From Caballeronia sp. SL2Y3 (GTDB lineage Bacteria; Pseudomonadota; Gammaproteobacteria; Burkholderiales; Burkholderiaceae): a stretch of 64,000 bases of DNA. Positions within the stretch are counted from its first letter, which is position 1, and every line of letters starts with the position of its first letter. The position numbers and the translations under genes were made by a program. The notes beneath the pieces are model-generated. The model was not told the DNA's origin. It did not search any database and worked only from the letters and a program-made list of their open reading frames with translations. This document shows, piece by piece, positions 52,995 through 61,492 of the stretch. The DNA lies in NCBI RefSeq assembly GCF_022879575.1, contig NZ_CP084260.1, positions 1,798,001-1,862,000 of the forward strand. The letters run 5' to 3'.

Positions 52995-54026
52995 TTACTC
53001 CGCGACCGGCTTGCCCGCGCTGTCCTTGACCTTCGCCTTCCATTGCGTGCGGATTTCCGACACGACCGATTCCGGCAGCGAGATGTAGTCGAGGTCGTTC
53101 GCAGCCTGGCCGCCGTTCTTGAACGCCCAGTCGAAGAACTTGAGCGTTTCCGCGCCCTGCGCCGCCTTGTCCTGCGTCGAATGCAGCAGCACGAAGGTCG
53201 CGCCGACGATCGGCCATGCGTCCTTGCCCGGCTCGTTCGTCAGGATCTGATAGAACGACTTCGACCAGTCCGCGCCCGCGGCCGCCGCCTTGAACGTCTC
53301 CGTCTTCGGCTCCACCACCGTGCCCGCCGAGTTCTTGAGGCCGACGTAGGTCATGTGGTTCTGCTTCGCGTACGCCCACTCGACATAGCCGATCGCGCCC
53401 GGCAGACGCTGCACGAACGCCGCGACGCCGTCGTTACCCTTGCCGCCCGTTCCCGTCGGCCAGTTGACCGTCGAACCCTCGCCCACCTTCGACTTCCAGT
53501 CGGCGTTGACCTTCGACAGATAGTTCGTCCAGATGAAGCTCGTGCCCGAGCCGTCCGCGCGGCGCACCACGGCGATATCCGTGTCCGGCAGCTTGGCCTT
53601 CGGGTTCAGCGCCGCGATAGCCGGGTCGTTCCACTTCTTGATCTTGCCGAGGTAGATGTCGCCGAGCACCTGGCCCGACAGCGTCAGTTCGCCTGCCTTC
53701 ACGCCCGGCACGTTGATGACCGGCACCACGCCGCCGACCACCGTCGGGAACTGGAAGAGGCCGTCTTTCGCGAGTTCGTCATCTTTCAGCGGAGCGTCCG
53801 AGCCCGCGAAATCGACCGTCTTCGCGATGATCTGCTTCACGCCGCCCGACGACCCGATGCCCTGATAGTTGACCTTGCCGCCGCCGCTTTTCTGATAGGC
53901 ATCTGCCCACTTGGTGTAGATCGGAGCTGCGAAGGTACTGCCCGCGCCGGTGATATCGGCCGCTTGCGCAGAGATGGCCAGCATTGCGCCAATTACGCCA
54001 GCGAGCGCGGTGTGCATCAATTTCAT
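52995..54026 (-). CDS. pstS: Periplasmic phosphate-binding protein PstS
   Basis: This 343-aa exported protein has a 22-residue signal peptide ([22 protein letters not shown]). The phosphate-binding landmarks are [56 protein letters not shown] and [11 protein letters not shown]. It binds phosphate for PstCAB. The start at 54026 is fixed by GGAGGT just upstream; the frame is open to 54062. A Pho-box promoter precedes it. It is the first gene of a pstSCAB-phoUBR operon. Confidence 0.97.
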   Translation of the reverse strand: MKLMHTALAGVIGAMLAISAQAADITGAGSTFAAPIYTKWADAYQKSGGGKVNYQGIGSSGGVKQIIAKTVDFAGSDAPLKDDELAKDGLFQFPTVVGGVVPVINVPGVKAGELTLSGQVLGDIYLGKIKKWNDPAIAALNPKAKLPDTDIAVVRRADGSGTSFIWTNYLSKVNADWKSKVGEGSTVNWPTGTGGKGNDGVAAFVQRLPGAIGYVEWAYAKQNHMTYVGLKNSAGTVVEPKTETFKAAAAGADWSKSFYQILTNEPGKDAWPIVGATFVLLHSTQDKAAQGAETLKFFDWAFKNGGQAANDLDYISLPESVVSEIRTQWKAKVKDSAGKPVAE

Positions 54027-54066
54027 GAGACCTCCAGGGTTGAATAGCGTGTGGGACGACACGCGA

Positions 54067-54100
54067 AATATAGGCAGTCTCTGTGACAGTAATGTGACTC
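54067..54100 (-). promoter_or_regulatory. Pho-box promoter of the pst-pho operon
   Basis: On the minus strand GAGTCAC (54100-54094) and CTGTCAC (54089-54083) form an 18-bp Pho box with 11-bp spacing. A third weaker 7-mer ACTGCCT (54078-54072) keeps the phase. The -10 TATATT is at 54072-54067, 10 bp after the box, and no -35 is present, as expected for a PhoB-activated promoter. Confidence 0.82.
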
Positions 54101-54175
54101 TCGGTTAAGGGCATATGACAGCCGACTTTCAAACGGAAAGTCGATCGAGCGTTCATTCGTCAGGCTGCCAACGGC

Positions 54176-54204
54176 AAAAAAAAAGCGGGCCGAAGCCCGC
54201 TTTT
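54176..54204 (-). terminator. Terminator of glmM
   Basis: Stem AAAAGCGGGC / GCCCGCTTTT with loop CGAA is followed on the minus strand by nine consecutive T. It lies 28 nt after the glmM stop codon. Confidence 0.93.
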
Positions 54205-54232
54205 GGCGACATGCGCGTTCTTTCGCGAACGC

Positions 54233-55591
54233 TTACGAAGTCACGTCCTTCACGACCTGCGCAATCGTTTCCGCGTGCCGGACGGCGTCTGCCTGCGCGG
54301 CGGCTTCCACCATCACGCGCAACACCGGTTCCGTTCCCGACGCGCGGATCAAGACCCGGCCGCGCGATTCGAGGGAATGCTCGGCTTGCTCGACGGCGCG
54401 GCGGATCGCGTCGCTGTTTTTCCAGTCCGCGCCCGGTTTCATGCGCACGTTGATCAGCTTTTGCGGGAACAGGCTCACGCCGTCGAGCAGTTCGGCGAGC
54501 GTCTTGCCGCTGCGCTTGAGCGCCGCAAGCACGAGAAGCGCCGAGACGATGCCGTCGCCCGTCGAGTGCCGATCCAGCGACAAAATGTGGCCCGAACCTT
54601 CCGCGCCGAGCTGCCAGCCGTGCTCGCGCAGCTTTTCGAGCACGTAGCGGTCGCCGACCGCGGCACGGACGAACTGCACGCCCGCCTCCTTCAGCGCGAC
54701 TTCGACCGCCATGTTCGTCATCAGCGTGCCGACCGCGCCTTCCACGTTGCCGTGCGTCGCAATGCGATCCTTCACCAGCACGTAGAGCAACTCGTCGCCG
54801 TTATAGAGGCGCCCGGCCGAATCGACGATCTGCAGCCGGTCCGCGTCGCCGTCCAGCGCGATGCCGATATCCGCGCCATGCTCCTTCACCGCGCGCACGA
54901 GCGCATCCGGGGCCGTCGCGCCGACGCCATCGTTGATATTGAAGCCGTTCGGCGACACGCCGATCGGCACCACTTCCGCGCCGAGTTCGTGGAACACGTG
55001 CGGCGCGACGTCGTACGCCGCGCCGTGCGCGCAGTCGACCACCAGCTTCAGGCCGCGCAAGTCGAAGCTCGCGGGGAACGTGCTCTTGCAGAATTCGATG
55101 TAACGACCGCCCGCGTCGTCGAGACGGCGCGCCTTGCCGAGCCGTTCCGACGGCGCGCAGTCCATCGGCTGTTCGAGTTGCGCCTCGATCTCGTGTTCGA
55201 CTTCGTCGGGCAGCTTGTTGCCATCGGCGGAGAAGAACTTGATGCCGTTGTCCTCGTAGGGATTGTGCGACGCGCTGATGACGACGCCCGCCGACAGCCG
55301 CAGTGCGCGCGTCAGATAGGCGACGCCGGGCGTGGGCATGGGGCCCGCGAGCATCACGTCGACGCCGGCTGCCGAGAAGCCGGACTCGAGCGCCGCTTCC
55401 AGCATGTAGCCGGACACGCGCGTGTCCTTGCCGATGAGCACCGTCGGCCGGTTGCCCTTCTGTAGCGACCGGTCGCCGCCCGCAAGCACCTTGCCGGCCG
55501 CGTAGCCGAGCCTGAGCACGAAGTCCGGCGTGATCGGGGCCGCGCCGACGCGTCCGCGAATGCCGTCCGTTCCGAAATATCGTCTTGCCAT
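54233..55591 (-). CDS. glmM: Phosphoglucosamine mutase
   Basis: This 452-aa alpha-D-phosphohexomutase converts glucosamine-6-phosphate to glucosamine-1-phosphate for UDP-GlcNAc. Motifs are [14 protein letters not shown], the phospho-Ser loop [14 protein letters not shown], the metal loop [12 protein letters not shown], sugar-binding [12 protein letters not shown] and phosphate-binding [12 protein letters not shown]. It lies 23 nt after folP, the common folP-glmM arrangement. Length matches the family (about 445). Confidence 0.97.
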   Translation of the reverse strand: MARRYFGTDGIRGRVGAAPITPDFVLRLGYAAGKVLAGGDRSLQKGNRPTVLIGKDTRVSGYMLEAALESGFSAAGVDVMLAGPMPTPGVAYLTRALRLSAGVVISASHNPYEDNGIKFFSADGNKLPDEVEHEIEAQLEQPMDCAPSERLGKARRLDDAGGRYIEFCKSTFPASFDLRGLKLVVDCAHGAAYDVAPHVFHELGAEVVPIGVSPNGFNINDGVGATAPDALVRAVKEHGADIGIALDGDADRLQIVDSAGRLYNGDELLYVLVKDRIATHGNVEGAVGTLMTNMAVEVALKEAGVQFVRAAVGDRYVLEKLREHGWQLGAEGSGHILSLDRHSTGDGIVSALLVLAALKRSGKTLAELLDGVSLFPQKLINVRMKPGADWKNSDAIRRAVEQAEHSLESRGRVLIRASGTEPVLRVMVEAAAQADAVRHAETIAQVVKDVTS

Positions 55592-55614
55592 TGTTGCCTG
55601 ACCCTCCTCGCGGA

Positions 55615-56583
55615 TTACGGCGCCTGTTTTGATCCGCGTTGTTCGTTGGAAAGCTGCGAGCGCGAGCGCCTTCGCCGCAGTGCTGCGACGCGAGCGCGTC
55701 TATCGTGCGCGCGACGCGCCGCCTGCCTGGTGGCTTGCCAAACTTTCAATGCGTCTACGGTCTCGGCCACATCGTGCACACGGATGATGGCCGCGCCACG
55801 TTCGGCAGCGCACACCGCCGCCGCGATGCTCGCGAATACGCGCTCGCCCGCGCTGCGACCGGTGATGGCACCGAGCATCGATTTGCGCGACATGCCGGCC
55901 AGCAGCGCGCGATGCGTGCCGACTGGCAGCGTTGCCGCGAGTTCGGCAAGTAGCGTGTAATTATGCCCGACGGTTTTGCCGAAGCCGTAGCCGGGATCGA
56001 ATGTGATGCGATTCGCCGCAATGTCCGCCGCCGTGAGCGCGGCGAGCCGCTCGGCGAAAAAGTCTCGCACCGACGCGACGACGTCGTCGTAGACCGGTTC
56101 GTGCAGTTGCATCGTGCGGGGCTCGCCGAGCATGTGCATCACGCACAGTCCGCAGTTGCTGTCCTTCACCGCATCCAGCGCGCCGTCCTGACGCAGCCCC
56201 CAGATGTCGTTGATCATGTCCGCGCCCGCTTCGAGCGCGGCGCGCATCACGGCGGGCTTGTATGTATCGACCGAAAGCGGAACCTGCACGCCGCGCAATG
56301 CTTCGACAATCGGGACGACGCGTTCGAGTTCTTCGTCGAGCGGCACGGGCGGCGCGCCCGGACGAGTCGATTCGCCACCGATGTCGATCATGTCCGCGCC
56401 ATCGGCGAGCATCTGCTCGGCGCGCGCCAGCGCCGCGTCGCGGGAAAGGAAGCGACCGCCGTCAGAAAACGAGTCCGGCGTGACGTTCAGGATGCCCATG
56501 ACGAGCGGTCGTTCGAACGTCAGCGTGAAACGTCCGCATTGCAGCGGCTCGGCGAGGACGGGGGAGGCAGTGAGTGTGGTCAA
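55615..56583 (-). CDS. folP: Dihydropteroate synthase
   Basis: This TIM-barrel enzyme joins 4-aminobenzoate to the pterin diphosphate in folate synthesis. The signatures [18 protein letters not shown] and [13 protein letters not shown] are complete, followed by [39 protein letters not shown] and [16 protein letters not shown]. The start is uncertain. TTG at 56583 gives a normal N-terminus but has no ribosome site. The ATG at 56667 lies inside the ftsH terminator and is unlikely. About 40 basic residues ([20 protein letters not shown] and more) extend past the usual C-terminus, which is unusual and may be lineage-specific. Confidence 0.9.
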   Translation of the reverse strand: MTTLTASPVLAEPLQCGRFTLTFERPLVMGILNVTPDSFSDGGRFLSRDAALARAEQMLADGADMIDIGGESTRPGAPPVPLDEELERVVPIVEALRGVQVPLSVDTYKPAVMRAALEAGADMINDIWGLRQDGALDAVKDSNCGLCVMHMLGEPRTMQLHEPVYDDVVASVRDFFAERLAALTAADIAANRITFDPGYGFGKTVGHNYTLLAELAATLPVGTHRALLAGMSRKSMLGAITGRSAGERVFASIAAAVCAAERGAAIIRVHDVAETVDALKVWQATRQAARRAHDRRARVAALRRRRSRSQLSNEQRGSKQAP

Positions 56584-56646
56584 GCGAATGGGCGAGAGCG
56601 AGTGACTGGGCGTTCGACCCGGCAGAACGCGGGCCTGAAAATAAAA

Positions 56647-56677
56647 ATGGGCCGGCGTGCATTGCACGCCGGCCCAT
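56647..56677 (-). terminator. Terminator of ftsH
   Basis: A 15-bp perfect inverted repeat (left arm ATGGGCCGGCGTGCA) around one central base is followed on the minus strand by TTTTTATTTT. It lies 18 nt after the ftsH stop. Confidence 0.92.
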
Positions 56678-56694
56678 GATACGACTCGGGAAGC

Positions 56695-58581
56695 TTAGGC
56701 CGGCGCGGTTGCGCTGCCCGGCTTCACTTCGGTGCCGCTATTGCCGCTCGAAGGCGAATCGCCCGACGGCGGCGGCATGTTCTTCGGCGGACGCGGCGGA
56801 CGGCCGGCCATGATGTCGCTGATCTGGTCTGCGTCGATGGTTTCCCATTCGAGCAGCGCCTTGGTCATGGCTTCGACCTTCTCGCGGTTGTCTTCCAGCA
56901 GCTTGCGCGCAAGCGCGTACTGCTCGTCGAGAATGCGGCGGATTTCAGCATCGACCTTTTGCAGCGTCGCTTCCGAAACCGTCTTCGACGCGAGCTTGCC
57001 GAACATGCCATCCGGTTCCGTGTCGACGTACACCATGGTGCCGAGCACGTCGGACATGCCGTAACGCGTGACCATGTCGCGCGCCATCTTCGTTGCGCGC
57101 TCGAAGTCGTTCGAAGCACCGGTCGACATCGAGTTCAGGAACACTTCTTCCGCTGCGCGGCCGCCGAACAGGATCGCGATTTCTTCCAGCATCTTGTCGC
57201 GATACAGATTCACGCGATCATGCTCCGGCAACTGCCACGTGACGCCCAGCGCCCAGCCGCGCGGCATGATCGTGACCTTGTGAACCGGGTCCGCATGCGG
57301 CAGCAGCTTGGCGACGACCGCGTGGCCCGACTCGTGGTACGCCGTGTTGCGGCGTTCCTCTTCGCGCATGACCGCCGACTTGCGCTCCGGACCCATGAAG
57401 ATCTTGTCCTTCGCGTCCTCGAAGTCCTGCATTTCGACGATCCGCTTGCCGCGACGCGCCGCAAAGAGCGCGGCTTCGTTCACGAGGTTCGCGAGATCCG
57501 CACCCGAGAAGCCCGGCGTGCCGCGCGCGATGACCGATGCGTCCACGTCGTTCGCAATCGGCACCTTGCGCAGGTGCACCTTCATGATGTGCTCGCGGCC
57601 GCGGATGTCCGGCAGACCGACGTACACCTGGCGGTCGAAACGGCCCGGACGCAAGAGCGCCTTGTCGAGCACGTCCGAACGGTTCGTCGCGGCGATCACG
57701 ATCACGCCGGAATTCGCCTCGAAGCCGTCCATTTCGACGAGCATCTGGTTCAGCGTCTGCTCGCGCTCGTCGTTGCCGCCGCCCATGCCGGCGCCGCGAT
57801 GACGACCGACCGCGTCGATTTCGTCGATGAAGACGATACACGGCGCATGCTTCTTGGCCTGCTCGAACATGTCGCGCACGCGGGCCGCGCCCACGCCGAC
57901 GAACATTTCCACGAAGTCCGAACCCGAAATGCTGAAGAACGGCACCTTGGCTTCGCCCGCGATGGCGCGCGCCAGAAGCGTCTTACCGGTACCCGGAGGG
58001 CCGACCAGCAGCACGCCGCGCGGAATGCGCCCGCCGAGCTTCTGGAATTTCTGCGGATCGCGCAGGAAGTCCACCAGTTCCGACACTTCTTCCTTGGCTT
58101 CGTCGCAGCCGGCCACGTCCGTGAAGTTGATCGCGTTGTTGTTTTCGTCGATCAGCCGCGCTCGCGACTTGCCGAACGAGAACGCCCCGCCTTTGCCGCC
58201 TCCCTGCATCTGCCGCATCATGTAGAACCAGAAACCGATGATCAGGATCGTCGGCCCAAGGTAGTACAGCGCGGAGACGAGCGCATTCGGTTCATCGTCA
58301 GCCTTGCCGCTGACCTGAACGCCGTATTTCATCAGATCGCCGACCATCCAGATGTCGCCGGGCGACACGATCTGGTACTTCTGGCCGTCTGTCGGAGTGA
58401 CCGTGAGATTGCGCCCCTGAACCGTGACGTTCTTGACCTTGCCGTTCTTCGCGTCGTCCATGAACTGCGAATACGACACGCCTTCCTGGACGCGGGGCTT
58501 ATCGAACTGCTTGAACACCGTAAACAGCACCAGTGCGATCACGAGCCACACTGCCGCTTTAGAGAACATATTGTTGTTCAA
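56695..58581 (-). CDS. ftsH: ATP-dependent zinc metalloprotease FtsH
   Basis: This 628-aa membrane-anchored AAA+ protease performs membrane-protein quality control and LpxC turnover. Two N-terminal transmembrane segments ([13 protein letters not shown] and [14 protein letters not shown]) flank the periplasmic domain; the AAA module has Walker A GPPGTGKT, pore loop FVEMFVG, Walker [12 protein letters not shown] and [23 protein letters not shown]; the protease has HESGH and the third zinc ligand Asp region SNDFERAT. The start is taken as TTG at 58581 (product then [10 protein letters not shown]): GAGGAG lies 7 nt upstream, whereas the ATG at 58569 is too far. The C-terminus is Pro/Ser-rich. Confidence 0.96.
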   Translation of the reverse strand: MNNNMFSKAAVWLVIALVLFTVFKQFDKPRVQEGVSYSQFMDDAKNGKVKNVTVQGRNLTVTPTDGQKYQIVSPGDIWMVGDLMKYGVQVSGKADDEPNALVSALYYLGPTILIIGFWFYMMRQMQGGGKGGAFSFGKSRARLIDENNNAINFTDVAGCDEAKEEVSELVDFLRDPQKFQKLGGRIPRGVLLVGPPGTGKTLLARAIAGEAKVPFFSISGSDFVEMFVGVGAARVRDMFEQAKKHAPCIVFIDEIDAVGRHRGAGMGGGNDEREQTLNQMLVEMDGFEANSGVIVIAATNRSDVLDKALLRPGRFDRQVYVGLPDIRGREHIMKVHLRKVPIANDVDASVIARGTPGFSGADLANLVNEAALFAARRGKRIVEMQDFEDAKDKIFMGPERKSAVMREEERRNTAYHESGHAVVAKLLPHADPVHKVTIMPRGWALGVTWQLPEHDRVNLYRDKMLEEIAILFGGRAAEEVFLNSMSTGASNDFERATKMARDMVTRYGMSDVLGTMVYVDTEPDGMFGKLASKTVSEATLQKVDAEIRRILDEQYALARKLLEDNREKVEAMTKALLEWETIDADQISDIMAGRPPRPPKNMPPPSGDSPSSGNSGTEVKPGSATAPA

Positions 58582-58754
58582 AGCACCACTCCTCACTCAT
58601 AGACGGGCGCCTACATAAACCTTGCGGCGCCACCAAAGCATTCTAATCCAGACCGCTAACCCCTGCCATAAGGTTTCACTACCGCCTAAATAGCGTTAGA
58701 TGGTCTTTTTTCGGCATAATCCGCGAAAATATCGCTGAAATTCGCCGACATCGT

Positions 58755-59429
58755 TTAAGCGGGTCCTGCAGCCGGATTTTTGAGCCGCCGCCCGAGGATA
58801 AAAGTCTCGGACGATTTGTCTCGGGACGCCTTCGGCTTGCGCGGCGCGACCACTTTGAACTGGTGCTTGAACTTCTCGACGATCTGGCTATAGCCGCTGC
58901 CATGAAAACATTTGACTAGCAGCGACCCCTCGGGTTTCAGATGGTTTTGAGCGAATTCCAGCGCCAGATCGCAAAGATGCTCGATCCGCGCCGCATCCGC
59001 ACTCGCTACTCCGGAGAGGTTGGGGGCCATGTCGGAGATTACAAGGTCCACTTGCCGCTCGCCGACGATTTCGTCCAGTTGCGCGAGCACCGAGTCTTCG
59101 CGGAAGTCGCCCTGGATGAACGTCACGTCCGCGATCGGCTCCATCGGCAGAATATCGAGCGCGATGATCGTGCCGTCGATGCCGCCTTCGCGCTGCGCGT
59201 CGCGCTTCGAACCCTGCGCGAGCTTGTTGCGCGCGTACTGGCTCCAGCTTCCGGGCGTCGAACCCAGATCGACGATGACCTGCCCCGGCTTGATGAGCTT
59301 GTCCTGCTCGTCGATCTCCTTGAGCTTGTACGCCGCGCGGGCCCGATAGCCCTCGCGCTGCGCCATCTTCACGTACGGATCGTTGATGTGGTCATGCAAC
59401 CACGAATGATTGAAGCGATTCTTTGCCAT
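58755..59429 (-). CDS. rlmE: 23S rRNA (uridine-2552-2'-O)-methyltransferase
   Basis: This 224-aa FtsJ/RrmJ enzyme methylates U2552 of 23S rRNA in the large-subunit A loop. The K-D-K-E catalytic set is visible: [33 protein letters not shown] and [10 protein letters not shown]. The SAM-binding [14 protein letters not shown] is intact, except that family members usually show LGAAPGGWSQ. It is followed by ftsH after 173 nt, a conserved order; a -10-like TAGAAT for ftsH lies at 58645-58640. The C-terminus has a short extension (LKNPAAGPA). Confidence 0.95.
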   Translation of the reverse strand: MAKNRFNHSWLHDHINDPYVKMAQREGYRARAAYKLKEIDEQDKLIKPGQVIVDLGSTPGSWSQYARNKLAQGSKRDAQREGGIDGTIIALDILPMEPIADVTFIQGDFREDSVLAQLDEIVGERQVDLVISDMAPNLSGVASADAARIEHLCDLALEFAQNHLKPEGSLLVKCFHGSGYSQIVEKFKHQFKVVAPRKPKASRDKSSETFILGRRLKNPAAGPA

Positions 59430-59793
59430 TCAAGCTGAACTCATGCCGCGTTCGTGCGGCGTGGAAGGTGTTTCGGTGGCGCGAGCAACGCGCGCCAATG
59501 CGTGGTCTCCGGATTGCGTGCCCCTGCGTGTCGTTGCTTGCCGTTGCGTGCGCGAAAACTTGCAGCAACATGCGGCGCTTTTAGCGGATAATACCCGTCT
59601 TGTCGGCCGGAACGTTTCCGCGGGCGCTCGAATGCGCCCGGCAATCGCGTCTCCGGCCTATTTTGTTTTTGGCGGCGGTCCACCTCGGCCGGCCGAACCA
59701 GGCCATCTTGCCGGCTTCTTCGCACTTCGCATTACGCGTCTGGCACGCCGTCAGGCCCGCGCCGCCCTATTTTAGTCGACTCCCCAATTTCTC
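59430..59793. other. 364-bp divergent intergenic region rlmE / yhbY-like gene
   Basis: No gene is supported here. Around 59587-59593 the sequence GATAATA can be read as -10 hexamer GATAAT on the plus strand (toward the YhbY-like gene, leader about 195 nt) and TATTAT on the minus strand (toward rlmE). -35 elements are poor in both directions. I saw no hairpin with a U-run. Confidence 0.4.
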
Positions 59794-60333
59794 ATGCCAG
59801 CTCTCGAACTCTCTCCTGCCCAACGCTCCGACCTGCGCTCCCAGGCCCATGCGCTCAAGCCCGTCGTGCTCGTCGGCGCGGAGGGTTTGACGGATGCCGT
59901 GCTGAACGAAATCGGCGTGCACCTCGAAGCGCACCAGCTCATCAAGATTCGCGTATTCGGCGACGACCGCGAGGCGCGCATCGCCATTTACGACGAAATC
60001 TGCGACCGCCTGAACGCAGCGCCTATCCAGCATATCGGCAAGCTGCTGGTCATCTGGAGGCCCGAAGGCGCCGCGCCGGCCAAGAGCCGCGGAACGCGCA
60101 CGCGCAGCACCATGCCGCCGAGCGCGGCCGAAGCCGTCGAGCGTCCTTCGAAGGGCCGCGCGCCGCGCATCGTCAAGGCCGTAAAGATTTCGCGCGATGC
60201 GCCTGCGTTCAAAAAGCCCAAGAAGCAGACGCTCAAGGTGCTCGGCAATGAGCGCGTGACCGCGGGCGGTAACGTGAAGCGCGCGAAGAAGCGTCAGACG
60301 AGCTCGAAGCGCCAGCATCAGGCCGCGAAGTAA
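59794..60333 (+). CDS. YhbY-family CRM-domain RNA-binding protein with long basic tail
   Basis: This is a 179-aa protein. Residues 1-95 form a CRM (CRS1-YhbY) domain: LSPAQRSDLRSQAHALKPVVLVGAEGLTD, IGVHLEAHQLIKIRVFG and IGKLLVIWRP, close to YhbY, which associates with pre-50S ribosomes. Residues 96-179 are a Lys/Arg-rich, low-complexity extension (VKRAKKRQTSSKRQ near the end) absent from the 97-aa Escherichia coli protein. It probably adds non-specific RNA affinity. No clear ribosome site precedes the ATG. Confidence 0.88.
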   Translation: MPALELSPAQRSDLRSQAHALKPVVLVGAEGLTDAVLNEIGVHLEAHQLIKIRVFGDDREARIAIYDEICDRLNAAPIQHIGKLLVIWRPEGAAPAKSRGTRTRSTMPPSAAEAVERPSKGRAPRIVKAVKISRDAPAFKKPKKQTLKVLGNERVTAGGNVKRAKKRQTSSKRQHQAAK

Positions 60334-60338
60334 GCAGC

Positions 60339-60362
60339 GCGGCGCGAGAACGCTCGCGCCGC
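60339..60362. terminator. Hairpin between convergent yhbY-like and DUF4149 genes
   Basis: A 10-bp perfect GC stem (GCGGCGCGAG / CTCGCGCCGC) with loop AACG starts 5 nt after the yhbY-like stop and ends 18 nt before the convergent stop. It lacks a U-run on either strand, so it is either a weak terminator or an mRNA end-protecting structure for both genes. Confidence 0.55.
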
Positions 60363-60380
60363 ATGCGGCCACGGCGCGGA

Positions 60381-60902
60381 TCAGCTCCGCGCCCGCTTGG
60401 CCGCCATCTTCGCCGACTTGTTCTTCGGCACGATGGCGCTAGGCGCACTGCCCGGCAAGCGCCACACGAGCGCAATGCCGAAAAGACATTCGATCAGATA
60501 GATGGCGCTCGATATGCCGTGCAGAATGCCGAACTGCCGCGCATAGGGCGAACTGGCGAGATCGGTGCCGGCTGCCTGCGCCGCCATGCGCAGCGAGTTC
60601 ATGAACGGCTGCAACGCGAAGTAACCGGCGAGCACGCACACCAGCATGACCGCGACAATCCACCGCACGCGCTTATAGTCGGCGATACCGCTTTTCACGA
60701 AGCGATTGCCGATCAGAATCAGAACCAACGCGCTGACGACGCCGACGAACGCCTCGATTCTGAAGTACTGCGCGGCCACCGATCCGGCCACGGCAGAGTC
60801 CAGCATCGAAAAGAGAACGGGCGTGGCGACGAGGCCGAGCGTCAGCAGGCTGCCGACCCAGAGCATGCTGACGATGCGAAAAACGCGGTGCGCGATGGCC
60901 AT
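60381..60902 (-). CDS. DUF4149 membrane protein
   Basis: This 173-aa protein has four hydrophobic segments (SMLWVGSLLTLGLVATPVLF, VVSALVLILIG, WIVAVMLVCVLAGYFALQPF and a fourth near IYLIECLFGIALVW) and a basic tail (KNKSAKMAAKRARS). It matches my picture of DUF4149 integral membrane proteins that follow greA in Burkholderiales. The start codon shares one base with the greA stop (TGATG), indicating coupled translation. Function unknown. Confidence 0.8.
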   Translation of the reverse strand: MAIAHRVFRIVSMLWVGSLLTLGLVATPVLFSMLDSAVAGSVAAQYFRIEAFVGVVSALVLILIGNRFVKSGIADYKRVRWIVAVMLVCVLAGYFALQPFMNSLRMAAQAAGTDLASSPYARQFGILHGISSAIYLIECLFGIALVWRLPGSAPSAIVPKNKSAKMAAKRARS

Positions 60903-61378
60903 CAGACGTAACGGACAGCGATGATTTCGTACTCGCGCGCGCCGCCCGGCGCCTGCACCGACGCGACGTCGCCTTCAGACTTCGAAATCAGCGCGCGCGC
61001 AATCGGCGAGCTCACCGAGATCAGGCCGTGATCGATATCCGCTTCGTCGTCGCCGACGATCTGGTAGGTCACGGTGTCGCCGGATTCCAGGTCTTCCAAT
61101 TCGACGGTCGCGCCGAACACCACGCGGCCGTCGGCATCCACGGTCGTCGGGTCGATCACTTGCGCCGCGGCCAGCTTCGATTCGAGTTCGGCGATCCGGC
61201 CCTCGATGAAACCCTGCTTCTCCTTCGCGGCATCGTATTCTGCGTTCTCAGACAGATCGCCCTGCGCGCGCGCTTCCGCGATCGCGTTGATGACCGCCGG
61301 ACGCTCGACAGCCTTCAGGCGTTGCAATTCGTCGCGCAGCAACTCCGCGCCGCGCTTGGTCAAGGGAATCGTGCTCAT
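60902..61378 (-). CDS. greA: Transcription elongation factor GreA
   Basis: This 158-aa cleavage factor rescues backtracked RNA polymerase. The N-terminal coiled coil carries the acidic tip needed for cleavage ([20 protein letters not shown]), then the FKBP-like C-terminal domain ([36 protein letters not shown]). The start at 61378 (MSTIPLT) is the family start. A strong terminator-like hairpin lies only 37 nt upstream, leaving little space for a promoter. A one-base overlap joins it to the DUF4149 gene. Confidence 0.96.
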   Translation of the reverse strand: MSTIPLTKRGAELLRDELQRLKAVERPAVINAIAEARAQGDLSENAEYDAAKEKQGFIEGRIAELESKLAAAQVIDPTTVDADGRVVFGATVELEDLESGDTVTYQIVGDDEADIDHGLISVSSPIARALISKSEGDVASVQAPGGAREYEIIAVRYV

Positions 61379-61415
61379 AGACAACCCAAAGCAAAAAACA
61401 GCCGTAAAAAAATTA

Positions 61416-61462
61416 CCGCGGTTAGCGCATCTCCCGTATGAGGAGATACCGCTCAACCGCGG
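61416..61462 (-). terminator. Two-tier terminator/attenuator between carB and greA
   Basis: The outer stem (CCGCGGTT plus AGCG, one bulge) and inner stem (ATCTCC / GGAGAT, 7-nt loop) stack into one long hairpin. On the minus strand it is followed by TAATTTTTTT. It lies 30 nt after the carB stop and 37 nt before the greA start. Confidence 0.9.
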
Positions 61463-61492
61463 CTCGTGTTACTTAGACCAGTCGTCGAAGCC

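Noticed and set aside
56584..56667. Extension of folP to an ATG at 56667
   Set aside because: That ATG lies within the ftsH terminator stem, there is no ribosome site, and the added residues have no counterpart in dihydropteroate synthases.
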